Shown here in pieces: positions 43,540 through 52,399 of a stretch of 64,000 nt of DNA. The first letter of the stretch is position 1; each line of letters opens with the position of its first letter. Origin of the DNA: Coneutiohabitans thermophilus (GTDB taxonomy: Bacteria > Zhuqueibacterota > Zhuqueibacteria > Zhuqueibacterales > Zhuqueibacteraceae). Position numbers and translations under genes: made by a program. The notes beneath the pieces are model-generated. The model was given only the letters and a program-made list of their open reading frames with translations, searched no databases and was not told where the DNA came from. The stretch is from NCBI GenBank assembly GCA_034505235.1, contig JAPDQY010000002.1, forward strand, positions 26,239 through 90,238, read 5' to 3'.

Positions 43540-44016
43540 TCAATTCGATTCAGGTGATTCCTGCGCCGCCAGCCGATCCAGGGCGTCGATGGCCTGAGAG
43601 AGATGTGCGACATACTGGCGCCGCAGGAAAGTCAGATTTTTGATCCGGCCGAGTTTGCTCAGTGGCTCATATTCACATTGAATGTTGACAATCGTCTCTC
43701 TTGCTGACGGCCCGCTCAGATCGAAAATGAGCTGAAACAGTTCAATGCCGTGAATCCTGCCGGTCTCACGCACCGGCTTGAGGCTGAACCGCTCACCCGG
43801 CAGCCACTCGGTGATTTCCAGCTCAACCACCTGCGTGCCAGCCTCCGTCTTGATTTGAAAACGCCATTGGCCGCCGAGGCCTGCCGGCTGGCCCCGCAAG
43901 AAATGCACACCCGCAATACCTGCCACCCATTGTCCTGCGCGGTTGAGATCAGCGCCCACCCGCCATATCTGCCGGCGGTCACGTGCCAAAATTTTGGAAA
44001 TGGAGAGTACTGTCAT
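43540..44016 (-). CDS. SRPBCC (START-like) family protein
   Basis: 158 residues, a helix-grip fold of the polyketide-cyclase/START superfamily. The opening SISKILARDRRQIWRVGADLNRAGQWVAGIAGV, the beta-strand VVELEITEWLPGERFSLKPV and the C-terminal helix LRRQYVAHLSQAIDALDRLAA fit such lipid- or ligand-binding proteins. No catalytic residues can be read. It starts at ATG 44016. The stop codon is two bases before the PorP/OmpA start, which suggests translational coupling and perhaps an envelope-related role. Function is unknown. Confidence 0.65.
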   Translation of the reverse strand: MTVLSISKILARDRRQIWRVGADLNRAGQWVAGIAGVHFLRGQPAGLGGQWRFQIKTEAGTQVVELEITEWLPGERFSLKPVRETGRIHGIELFQLIFDLSGPSARETIVNIQCEYEPLSKLGRIKNLTFLRRQYVAHLSQAIDALDRLAAQESPESN

Positions 44017-44085
44017 CGTTGCAGCCCCGGTTGATGAGATTGACCTGACTCGTTGCTTGCCTCCTCCCTCTCCACTGCCGCCATG

Positions 44086-47000
44086 TCAGGATGACACTGG
44101 CACGCGCCGGCGGGCCCCCGGCTGGCTGTCCGCGGGAAACGCAATCTCAAAATGCACGGTGTCCGGCCCGAAATTTTCCCGCATGAACTTCACGAGCTCG
44201 GCCGTGGGCCGAACTTTCAGCGAGCGTGATTGAAATTCATAAAACGGCAGCTCGCAGCCGCCAACGCGAAAATACAAACCGCAATTACCCTGATGGATGC
44301 GCACCATCTGGGACAGCCGCTGCAACAGCGCCTCATTCAGCTTGTCCACGGTCATGTCCAGCATGACTTTCCTGGGAATCACCTGCCAGGCCTCCTCAAG
44401 GCTCAGAATTTTTTCGACCATAATCTTGGCCGGCTCCTCCTCCTCGCGGCTGGAGGTGCGTCCGATCACCACGATGGCATTGTCGACCTGCAGCAGCTCG
44501 CGATGGGCGGCCAGCGCTTCGCTGAACACGATGGCCTCCGTGCTGCCGGTGTAGTCTTCAAGTGTGACAAATGCCATCTGGTGGCCTTTGCGATCGAGTA
44601 TCGTCTTGAGTTGGGTCACCATGCCGCACACCATCACCTGCACCCCGTCCCGCATGCCCTCCAAATCCTGCAGGCGATGTTTGGAAAACAGATTCACTTC
44701 CAGCGCGTAACGATCGAGCGGGTGGCCGGAGAGATACAAGCCCAGGAATTCCTTTTCGCGCTTCAGACGTTCATCGGGCTTCCAATCCGGTGCTTCCGGC
44801 AGGGCCGGCTCGATCTCCATCGCGGCGGGCACATCGTCGAAAATCGAAGCCTGGCCGCGGAAACGGTCATCCTGTTGCCGCTGGGCATAGGCGGTGGCGG
44901 CATCCAGCGCGAGCAACAACTGATTGCGATTGGGCGTGATGGAGTCGAAGGCGCCGGCCTGCACCAGGCTTTCCAGCACTTTTCTGTTTACCGTGCGCAA
45001 GTCCACCCGCGCGCAGAAATCAAAAAGCGAGGAGAACTTCCCTCCTTTTTGCCGGGCCTTGATGATGCTCTCGATCGCGCCCAGGCCGACGTTCTTGATC
45101 GCGCCCAGCCCGTAGCGAATTTTTTGATCGACCACCGCAAATTCGGCCAGGCTCTCGTTGACGTCCGGCGGCAGCACGGTGACGCCCATGCGCCGGCATT
45201 CCTCGATCAAAACCACGATCCGCGCGGTGTCGCTCATTTCACTGGTGAGCGTGGCGGCCATGTATTCCGCGGGATAATGCGCCTTGAGATAGGCGGTTTG
45301 ATAGGCCACCAGCGAATAACCGGCCGCATGCGATTTGTTGAAACCATAGCCCGCAAACTTGTCCATCAAATCGAAAATCTGATGGGCGATCTTTTCGGGA
45401 ATGCCGCGGGCCACCGCGCCTTCGATGAACAATTTGCGCTGCTGCTGCATCAGTTCGGCAATCTTTTTCCCCATCGCGCGGCGCAGCAAATCGGCACCCC
45501 CGAGCGTGAAACCCGCGAGATCGCTGGCGATCCGCATCACCTGCTCTTGATACACGATGATGCCGTAGGTCTCCTTCAAAATCGGCTCCAGCGCCGGATG
45601 CAGATATTCGATGGGCTTGGTGCCCTGCTTGCGCGCGATGAAGTCATCGATCATATCCATCGGTCCGGGGCGGTAAAGCGCGTTCATGGCGATGAGATCG
45701 TCCAGGCATTGCGGCTTGAGCTTCTTGAGATATTCGCGCATGCCCGAGCTTTCGAACTGGAACAGGCTGATGGTCTCGCCGTTGCCGAAAATGGCATAGG
45801 TGGCGGGATCATCCAGCGGGATCCTGTCGATATCGAGTTCGATGCCCCGCTGTTTCAGCATCTTCAGCGTCTTGTCGATCACCGTCAGCGTGCGCAGGCC
45901 GAGGAAATCCATCTTCAAAACGCCGATGCTCTCCAGCGACTTCATGTCATATTGCGTGGTGACATCGCCGGTGTTGGACTTGTAGAGCGGCGTGTAGTTG
46001 GTCAGCTCGTCGGGTGTGATCACCACGCCGGCGGCGTGCGTCGAGGCGTGCCGCGCCAGGCCCTCCAGCACTTTGGCATATTCCACGAGCTGCCGGTGGG
46101 TCTCATCGCTTTCCACCAGCGCACGCAGCTCGCTGACCGTTTCCAGGGCCTTGTCGAGCGTGATGCCCAGGGTGGCGGGGATCATTTTGGCTATGCGGTC
46201 GACATCGCTGTAGCGCATCTTGAGCACGCGCCCGACGTCGCGAATCACCGCGCGCGCCGCCATCGTCCCGAAAGTGATGATCTGGGTGACGTTGGCCTCC
46301 CCGTACTTCTCGCGCACATACTTGATCATTTCCTCGCGGCGTTCATAGCAGAAGTCGATGTCGATGTCCGGCATCGTGACGCGTTCGGGATTCAGGAAGC
46401 GCTCGAAAATCAAATTGTACTTGATGGGGTCGATGTTGGTGATCCCGAGGCAGTAACTCACCAGGCTGCCGGCCGCCGAGCCGCGGCCGGGGCCGACCGG
46501 AATGCCCTTGGCCCGCGCCACGCGGGTGAAATCCTGCACGATCAGGAAATAGCCGGCATAACCGGTTTGCTTGATCACCGCCAGCTCATGGCGCAGACGT
46601 GCCTCCAGCTCCGGCGTCACCTCGGCGTAACGCTCGCGCAGCCCCCGGAACGCCAGCGTTTCAAGATATTCATCCAGGGTTTTGCCCTGCTCCGCCGGCG
46701 GAATGGTGAAGGTCGGCAAATGCACCCTGTCAAAATCGAGTTTGAGATCGCACTTTTGGGCAATCTCCTCGGTGATGCTCAGCGCCGCGCTTTCCTCCGC
46801 AAACGTGCTTTGCATCTCCTCCTGCGACTTGAAATAGATTTGATCGGTGGTGTAGCGCAGGCGGTTGGGATCATCGCGGTCCTTGCCGGTTTGCAGGCAG
46901 ATCAACACATCATGCGGCAGCGCGTGCTCGCGTTTGAGATAATGCGTGTCGTTGGTGACCACCAGCGGGATGCTGAGCTCACGGCTGAGCACCTTCACTT

Positions 47001-47571
47001 TCTCGCGGACGACATCCTCCTCCGGAATGCCGTGCTTGTGGATTTCCAGATAGTAGTCATCGCCGAACAGCTCGCGGTATTCCAGCGCCACCCGGCGGGC
47101 GCCCTCCTCGTTGCCGGCAAGCAGGGCTTGCGCCACTTCCCCCTTCAAACAGGCCGACAACACAATGAGGCCCTCATGATACTTCTGCAAAACCTCGCGA
47201 TCGATGCGCGGCCGGTAGTAAAAACCCTCGAGATACCCGATGGAAACCAGCCGCATGAGGTTTTTGTAGCCCTGCAGGTTCTTGGCCAGCAGCACGAGAT
47301 GAAACGAAGTGTCGGCCATCCCGGTTTTGGAGGAGGATTTTTCCCGGCGGCTGCGCGGCGCCATGTAGGCTTCCACGCCAATCACCGGCTTGATGCCGGC
47401 TTTTTTGCAGGCCTTGTAGAATTCAATCGCACCGCACATGTTGCCGTGGTCAGTGAGCGCCAGGGCGGACATGTGATGACGTTGTGCCGCGTCCACCAGA
47501 TCCCTGATGCGGCAGGCGCCATCGAGCAGACTGTAATGGGAATGGTTGTGGAGATGGACGAATCCTGACAT
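44086..47571 (-). CDS. dnaE: DNA polymerase III alpha subunit
   Basis: 1161 residues, the usual length of DnaE1-type replicative polymerase. The N-terminal PHP domain is intact (VHLHNHSHYSLLDGACRI, ALTDHGNMCGAIEFYKACKKAGIKPVIGVEAY). The polymerase core has GPGRGSAAGSLVSY, the catalytic aspartates in PDIDIDFCYERREE (about 398) and the later EAMNALYRPGPM-like block (here AMNALYRPGPMDMIDDFI). The C-terminus has an HhH region, an OB fold (QVMVCGMVTQLKTILDRKGHQMAFVTLEDYTGS) and a tau-binding tail. The ATG at 47571 begins exactly at the PHP domain; only a weak ribosome site is seen. Flanked by a glutamine amidotransferase gene upstream and an SRPBCC gene downstream. Confidence 0.96.
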   Translation of the reverse strand: MSGFVHLHNHSHYSLLDGACRIRDLVDAAQRHHMSALALTDHGNMCGAIEFYKACKKAGIKPVIGVEAYMAPRSRREKSSSKTGMADTSFHLVLLAKNLQGYKNLMRLVSIGYLEGFYYRPRIDREVLQKYHEGLIVLSACLKGEVAQALLAGNEEGARRVALEYRELFGDDYYLEIHKHGIPEEDVVREKVKVLSRELSIPLVVTNDTHYLKREHALPHDVLICLQTGKDRDDPNRLRYTTDQIYFKSQEEMQSTFAEESAALSITEEIAQKCDLKLDFDRVHLPTFTIPPAEQGKTLDEYLETLAFRGLRERYAEVTPELEARLRHELAVIKQTGYAGYFLIVQDFTRVARAKGIPVGPGRGSAAGSLVSYCLGITNIDPIKYNLIFERFLNPERVTMPDIDIDFCYERREEMIKYVREKYGEANVTQIITFGTMAARAVIRDVGRVLKMRYSDVDRIAKMIPATLGITLDKALETVSELRALVESDETHRQLVEYAKVLEGLARHASTHAAGVVITPDELTNYTPLYKSNTGDVTTQYDMKSLESIGVLKMDFLGLRTLTVIDKTLKMLKQRGIELDIDRIPLDDPATYAIFGNGETISLFQFESSGMREYLKKLKPQCLDDLIAMNALYRPGPMDMIDDFIARKQGTKPIEYLHPALEPILKETYGIIVYQEQVMRIASDLAGFTLGGADLLRRAMGKKIAELMQQQRKLFIEGAVARGIPEKIAHQIFDLMDKFAGYGFNKSHAAGYSLVAYQTAYLKAHYPAEYMAATLTSEMSDTARIVVLIEECRRMGVTVLPPDVNESLAEFAVVDQKIRYGLGAIKNVGLGAIESIIKARQKGGKFSSLFDFCARVDLRTVNRKVLESLVQAGAFDSITPNRNQLLLALDAATAYAQRQQDDRFRGQASIFDDVPAAMEIEPALPEAPDWKPDERLKREKEFLGLYLSGHPLDRYALEVNLFSKHRLQDLEGMRDGVQVMVCGMVTQLKTILDRKGHQMAFVTLEDYTGSTEAIVFSEALAAHRELLQVDNAIVVIGRTSSREEEEPAKIMVEKILSLEEAWQVIPRKVMLDMTVDKLNEALLQRLSQMVRIHQGNCGLYFRVGGCELPFYEFQSRSLKVRPTAELVKFMRENFGPDTVHFEIAFPADSQPGARRRVPVSS

Positions 47572-47806
47572 GGCCCGGAGGTGCAAGTGATGAGGTTGAA
47601 ATGTACCGGTCAAACCGCCGGCGAAAATAGAAAACTCACGGAGCAATTGCAACAGGATTTCCCGGCTGCAAACCAGCGCATGAACACCTTTGCGCAATTG
47701 CCGCCCCCGGTGTGACAACACACCCGATCGGTGTGGCGCACCGGCAGGCGCATCACCTGCAGCATGACAGGCGGTCGCAGCGCAGCCCGGGCCGGCCACG
47801 CGCCGC

Positions 47807-48502
47807 TCACCCCCCGCTGTTTGCCAGAAAGGAAAGCACGGCCGCCATGAGCTCATTCATCGCCCGGTATTGTTCAGACGATGCCCCCAAAATGGCGCTG
47901 GCCGGTTGCACAAATTTTGCCGGTCGAAGTTCGGCCTGACCGTGTGCCACCATCTCCCCCACCGCCGCGGCCGTCATTTCGAGATGAAACTGCAAGCCCA
48001 TGACCGCGCGGCCAAATTGAAAAGCTTGATTCTCGCAGGCCTCGCTTCGCGCAATCCGGATTGCCCCCGGCGGCAAATCGAAGGTTTCCCCGTGCCAGTG
48101 AAACGCCGGAAACACCGCCGGAAAACGAAAAACTTCCCCGTTGCCGGCAGAGACTCCCTGCACAGGAAACCAGCCGATCTCCTTCACCGGGTTGCGATAC
48201 ACTCTGGCGCCCAGCACGCTGGCGATCAGTTGGGCGCCCAGGCATATACCCAGAACCCGCCTGCCCTGTTGGATGCATGCGCGAATGAAGGCCTTCTCTT
48301 CAGCCAGCCACGGCACGGTGTCCGTGTCGTTGGCACTCATCGGACCGCCCATGACGATCAGGAAATCCACCTCCTGCGGATCGGGAAGCTGGCAGGATTC
48401 AAAAAGGCGGGTAGTCGTTGTCTCATGTCCATGTGCTTCGAGCCAGGGTACGATGCGCCCCGGCCCTTCAAATGGAACGTGCTGGAGGTAATGTGCGCGC
48501 AT
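47807..48502 (-). CDS. Class I glutamine amidotransferase (GMP synthase-like)
   Basis: 231 residues. A stand-alone GATase1 domain: IVMGGPMSANDTDTVPWLAEEKAFIRACIQQGRRVLGICLGAQLIA, with the nucleophile Cys in GICLG near residue 83, and FHWHGETFDLPPGA and LQFHLEMT giving the catalytic His. It releases ammonia from glutamine for an unknown acceptor. Such single-domain proteins are widespread and poorly characterised (some are gamma-glutamyl hydrolases). The ATG at 48502 follows GGAG with six-base spacing. Confidence 0.88.
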   Translation of the reverse strand: MRAHYLQHVPFEGPGRIVPWLEAHGHETTTTRLFESCQLPDPQEVDFLIVMGGPMSANDTDTVPWLAEEKAFIRACIQQGRRVLGICLGAQLIASVLGARVYRNPVKEIGWFPVQGVSAGNGEVFRFPAVFPAFHWHGETFDLPPGAIRIARSEACENQAFQFGRAVMGLQFHLEMTAAAVGEMVAHGQAELRPAKFVQPASAILGASSEQYRAMNELMAAVLSFLANSGG

Positions 48503-48617
48503 TGTCTCTCCGATGTTGCTGATGGTCAGGCGCAGTTGCCCGCCGGCAGGCAGTCGCAGCGGCTGTGCGGGGCCGGCGCCACACCCGAAAATCCCGGTGC
48601 TTTCTGTCTTCTGCCCA

Positions 48618-49442
48618 TCACTGGCAGCGTGAAAGTTGACGGAAGAAATCACGCAGCAGGTCGCTCTGGTCTGGACGATAGAAAATGAGGAACGCCGAGA
48701 TCTGTGTTTCATCCTCCAGGCGCCGAATTGCCCGGAGGTTGTCCTCCACTGTGCCCCGTTCCGGAACGATCGAGAGCTGAATGAAAGTGAGCGTCTGGGG
48801 TGATGCTTCACGGATTTGACCGACCACGTTTCTCACCTCCGTCTCCAGAAGCTGCTCATCTTGGAGAAATGCCTGAAATTGCAGCGTGATCGCCTCCATG
48901 AAACGGGCCACTCTGCCCCAGTCCCAGTTGGCGCCACGCAATTGGCCATAAGGTGGTGTGACCATGAACTGAAAACCGTGTCGCCGGCTCACCTGTTGTC
49001 CGCGCTCAAAAAACCCGAGGGAAGCCTGTTGGTCCCGGGTGAACTCGGGCGAGAACTCCGGGCCGCCTTCGTAGTCGTAGACCACCCAGTCGAGACTTTG
49101 TGGCAGGCGTGGAACCCGCGCCTCCAACTCGTCGATGGCAACATACCCCGCCCACGACAACACCCGCACTCCCGTCTTGATCCGGCTTTGGGCTTCGTTG
49201 GCTTTTGATATTGCCCATTGCGCCTGGCTGTCCGGACCGCCGACCAGGAGATAATCTCCAGGCAGCAGGTGATCGGCAAAGATTTTTAAAAGCGAATCGG
49301 CAAAAGGATTCCTGGTCAGCAGGAAGGCGAGGCGGGCCTGAGAGCAAGGAGAGGATTTACTTTCCTGGCTCAATGTGTTACGGCCGGAACAGCCGAGAAT
49401 CAGGAGCCCGGCCAGCGCCCCCGCCAAACAGTGTTTTCTCAT
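48618..49442 (-). CDS. Unknown lipoprotein with TIM-barrel-like core
   Basis: About 274 residues. The N-terminus (MRKHCLAGALAGLLILGC) is a lipoprotein signal. I do not recognise the family. Visible features: LSWAGYVAIDELEARVPRLPQSLDWVVYDYEGGPEFSPEF, HGFQFMVTPPYGQL, and TLTFIQLSIVPERG. Strand-then-acidic-residue patterns like DYEGGPE and IQLSIVPE recall TIM-barrel glycosidase-like folds, but no catalytic assignment can be made. AAGGA lies upstream; the alternative start is 49454. It is transcribed in the same direction as the defence-like operon ending at 49760, separated by 317 bases. Confidence 0.6.
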   Translation of the reverse strand: MRKHCLAGALAGLLILGCSGRNTLSQESKSSPCSQARLAFLLTRNPFADSLLKIFADHLLPGDYLLVGGPDSQAQWAISKANEAQSRIKTGVRVLSWAGYVAIDELEARVPRLPQSLDWVVYDYEGGPEFSPEFTRDQQASLGFFERGQQVSRRHGFQFMVTPPYGQLRGANWDWGRVARFMEAITLQFQAFLQDEQLLETEVRNVVGQIREASPQTLTFIQLSIVPERGTVEDNLRAIRRLEDETQISAFLIFYRPDQSDLLRDFFRQLSRCQ

Positions 49443-49759
49443 GCCGAAAACCATCCTTTCACGTCTGAGCGCACGGGAAAGCCGGTGGTGAGACAGACGA
49501 TACGCTGTACCGAACAAAATCTTTGCTGGCATGCCGACCCCACCCGCAACGATGTAACTGCCATCGCCGGATGCTGGTGCTGAAGCTTTGCGCTTTGAAA
49601 TGCAAATTCCAACTCCAAACCAGGTATACATCCTTTCAGGCGTTGTCGTACACGCAGACCTTGCTGTGCGACTTGTTCGTGCGGGCGCAGGGCTTGCCGA
49701 TAGACCACGGCGTCATCTCGCCCGTCGAAGCGGAAGAATGGCTCCGCGATTCCACCCGG
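49443..49759. other. Boundary region downstream of the defence-like operon
   Basis: 317 bases without a complete gene. Plus-strand positions about 49636-49765 read as an open, GC-third-position-biased frame (QALSYTQTLLCDLFVRA ... GVISPVEAEEWLRDST) with no start or recognisable family. It may be the remnant of a gene truncated when the operon was acquired. Confidence 0.4.
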
Positions 49760-52399
49760 TCATTCGGCCTTCTCCTCCATGATCGTAGCGCGAATCTGGC
49801 GGAGCGTTTCTCTGACCTTTTGCTCGAGGGTTGCTTGTTTGATGCCGCCTTCCGCTCGAGCTTCCAGCCTGACCTCAACTTTTAACTCAGCACCGTCTTG
49901 CCGAATGGGCATGACGACCCCACGGACGAACTCGGAGAATTTATCCCACGGGATGGTTGCCTGCAAGTGGTAGGCGTGTATGGTCCTGGTCGTCATCGCA
50001 GCGGGCTGAGTTGGCTTACTATCAACTTCAGCAACCTTCGACGGCGGTTGTGTTCCCACCTGTTCTACGCCGGTTGTTCCTGAGGAGGGCTGATAGGGCA
50101 TCATCGGCTCACGCACGAGAATGGCCTCCGCGTCAGACTCAGATAGCGATGGCCTTTCGCGGAGGAAAACGCGCTCACCAATCCTCACCCCGAACGTTCC
50201 TTCCTGCACGCCTTGCGCCACGGCTTCCAGCAGCACCTCTTTACGCTCCAGCATGGGAAGATTCGGATATCTCAAAAACGCCTCGTAGATTTCGTCCACG
50301 GGTTTTTCCTGTTCCCCCTCTCGCAAGGCTTTTTCCAGAATGCGCCTGGGCGAGATTTTGGCAAGCAGCAGGTCTTCCCCGCACAGATACTCGCGCACCC
50401 GATGAGCGAGCGAAGGCCTGGCGCCCACCGTGGGCAGGCCGAGGTCCAACCAGCGGTAGCCTTGTTCATCGGCTTTGGCCAGGTGCCGATAGGCGCTCAA
50501 TAACTGGTGCGCAATTCCGCTTTCGGCATCTTTGAGCTTGTTGTCCAATCCCTTTTTGTTCTCCTCGGAGAGCTGCCGCAGCAGGGCTTTGTCGTCGCGA
50601 ATGGCGCGATAGGTCAGGTAGCGCTTAATCTGCTGGCGGGCGCTGGCCAGTTCGCCGGCATCCGTAGTCAGGAGAAGCAGGGTGTTGCGGTAGGTGCGAA
50701 AGGTCTGCCCGCATTTTTCGAGCAGTTCGCGGGCAAAGGTTTCGCTCTCGGCCGCTTTGCGCGTGTATTCCGGCGAAAGCATCGCCAGTTTCAGTTCTTT
50801 CGTGTCCGGGACATCCTGCGAGGTCTGCGGCCAAAGAGTAACCCGCAGCTCGGCGCCGGCGAGTTTCTCCAGCCGTGCCCGCATCTCCTCGGTGATCTGC
50901 TCAGGCCGCACCGCTTCTTCTTTTTCCACGATGACGCGATTGAGATTGGGCTGGCTGGAAAACTGGTAGCTGCCGCCCTCCACGTGCAGGTACCACAGCT
51001 CCTCCTCCAGCCGGCGCAAGGCGTCGGCGATGATCGCCGCAGGCAGCCCCGGTTGCAACAGCGCCAGGCGCAGCCGCTGAATTCCCACGCCGCGCTTTTC
51101 GCTGCCGCTGAAAGAACCAAAAAAGATGGCCCGCGCCAGGCCCCCGGCCACGCCAAAACGGGCGTACTCGGAGCCCATTTCGCGATCAACCCTTTCCGCT
51201 TTGGCATTCCCGTCCGCGATGTCCGAGGCAATCACCCCTAAGTACTCGTTGCCGATGTGGCGCACAAATTCCGCGCGCACCGCCGGGTTGGCGAGGTTGA
51301 GGTGGGCGGGCAAAATCAGCGGTGCCGGGTGCTGCTTCTGGTAAAGCTCGCTCACCACGTTCGCCAGCAGGCGCAGCACCCCGCGGGTGCGTTGGAAATC
51401 GGGGAAGGTGCTCCAACGCTCGAACAGCACGTCAATGAGTTCGGGATGAAACGGATAGGCCTTGCGTATCCGCTCGCGGTAGGCCGGCTCGCGCACCTCT
51501 TTGGGCAGATCATCGCCTTGCTGCCGGTATAGCTCAAAAAACTCCTCGGCGGTTCGGCGAATTTCCTGCGGATCGCCCATGTCCTCAAACAGCCGCCGGC
51601 GGATGACCTCGTAGATTTCCTCCCCTTCCACCGGCGTCTTAATACTCTCCACGCGCTTGAACACCTGCTGCAGTTCGTGCAGTGCCCGCTCGCCACTCTC
51701 GCCATAGGGGGCGCTGGAGGGCAGGGTTACCACCAGCGCACAGCGCGGCAACACCTTCACTGTCTCAGTCAGCTCTTGATAAAACGCCACCACCTGGTCG
51801 CGGAAATCTTTGGCCTTGACCGCGTACTCGGCGATCTCGTCCATCAAAATCAGCGTGGGCTGTGCGCCCAGAATTCTGTGGAGCAGGTCCTTGCCCGGGG
51901 CGCGGCGTTTCTTGTCATGCTCTTGCAGGAGATCGTATTTTCCCAATTGCCGGGCCAACTCGCCCCAGGGTGTCCGCCCCGTGAGCGCGTCCACGTTCGT
52001 GCCCACGAAGGTCACCGCCGCCGCCTTTGGCACGGAGCCCGCGCCGGCGCGCTTGAGAATCTCGGCCACTGCCCCCAATTTGCTCAGCTCCTCCCCGTGC
52101 TTGATGAAGTGATACAGCGCGATGAGGCTATGAGTTTTTCCGCCACCGAAGGGGGTTTGAATTTGAATGACTGCCTCACCGCTGCCGGCGCCGGACAACC
52201 GACCCCGCATCGCTGCCAGCAGGTTCAAAAGCCCCTGGGTCGGGTAGGTTTTGCGGAAGAAGGTGGCTGCGTCGCGGTATTCCAGCGGCCCGCGCCCGGC
52301 CACCACGTCGGAAAGGTCGGCGGCAAAAACCGACTCATCCAGCCTGCCGGTGCGGATATCAATGTGCGGGGTGGTCACTTGCGTCCAGGATTTCATCAT
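49760..52399 (-). CDS. DUF499-domain AAA ATPase of the defence-like operon
   Basis: 879 residues. A large P-loop ATPase: Walker A TPFGGGKTHSL near residue 80, Walker B TLILMDEIAEYAVKAKDF near 183, then VTLPSSAPYGESGE (sensor region) and a long helical middle. The C-terminal 150 residues contain a low-complexity linker (VGTQPPSKVAEVDSKPTQPAA) and a final alpha-beta domain. This matches DUF499 (COG1483) ATPases, which typically accompany DUF1156 DNA methylases and are related to the BrxC/PglY-type ATPases of BREX. The ATG overlaps the methylase stop as TAATG, with GAGGAG upstream, showing tight coupling. It likely powers DNA recognition or translocation; the mechanism is unknown. Confidence 0.85.
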   Translation of the reverse strand: MMKSWTQVTTPHIDIRTGRLDESVFAADLSDVVAGRGPLEYRDAATFFRKTYPTQGLLNLLAAMRGRLSGAGSGEAVIQIQTPFGGGKTHSLIALYHFIKHGEELSKLGAVAEILKRAGAGSVPKAAAVTFVGTNVDALTGRTPWGELARQLGKYDLLQEHDKKRRAPGKDLLHRILGAQPTLILMDEIAEYAVKAKDFRDQVVAFYQELTETVKVLPRCALVVTLPSSAPYGESGERALHELQQVFKRVESIKTPVEGEEIYEVIRRRLFEDMGDPQEIRRTAEEFFELYRQQGDDLPKEVREPAYRERIRKAYPFHPELIDVLFERWSTFPDFQRTRGVLRLLANVVSELYQKQHPAPLILPAHLNLANPAVRAEFVRHIGNEYLGVIASDIADGNAKAERVDREMGSEYARFGVAGGLARAIFFGSFSGSEKRGVGIQRLRLALLQPGLPAAIIADALRRLEEELWYLHVEGGSYQFSSQPNLNRVIVEKEEAVRPEQITEEMRARLEKLAGAELRVTLWPQTSQDVPDTKELKLAMLSPEYTRKAAESETFARELLEKCGQTFRTYRNTLLLLTTDAGELASARQQIKRYLTYRAIRDDKALLRQLSEENKKGLDNKLKDAESGIAHQLLSAYRHLAKADEQGYRWLDLGLPTVGARPSLAHRVREYLCGEDLLLAKISPRRILEKALREGEQEKPVDEIYEAFLRYPNLPMLERKEVLLEAVAQGVQEGTFGVRIGERVFLRERPSLSESDAEAILVREPMMPYQPSSGTTGVEQVGTQPPSKVAEVDSKPTQPAAMTTRTIHAYHLQATIPWDKFSEFVRGVVMPIRQDGAELKVEVRLEARAEGGIKQATLEQKVRETLRQIRATIMEEKAE

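Noticed and set aside
44230..47568. A 1112-codon open frame on the plus strand opposite dnaE
   Set aside because: It mirrors the dnaE reading frame in high-GC DNA, has no recognisable protein motif and lacks family features; dnaE on the other strand is certain.
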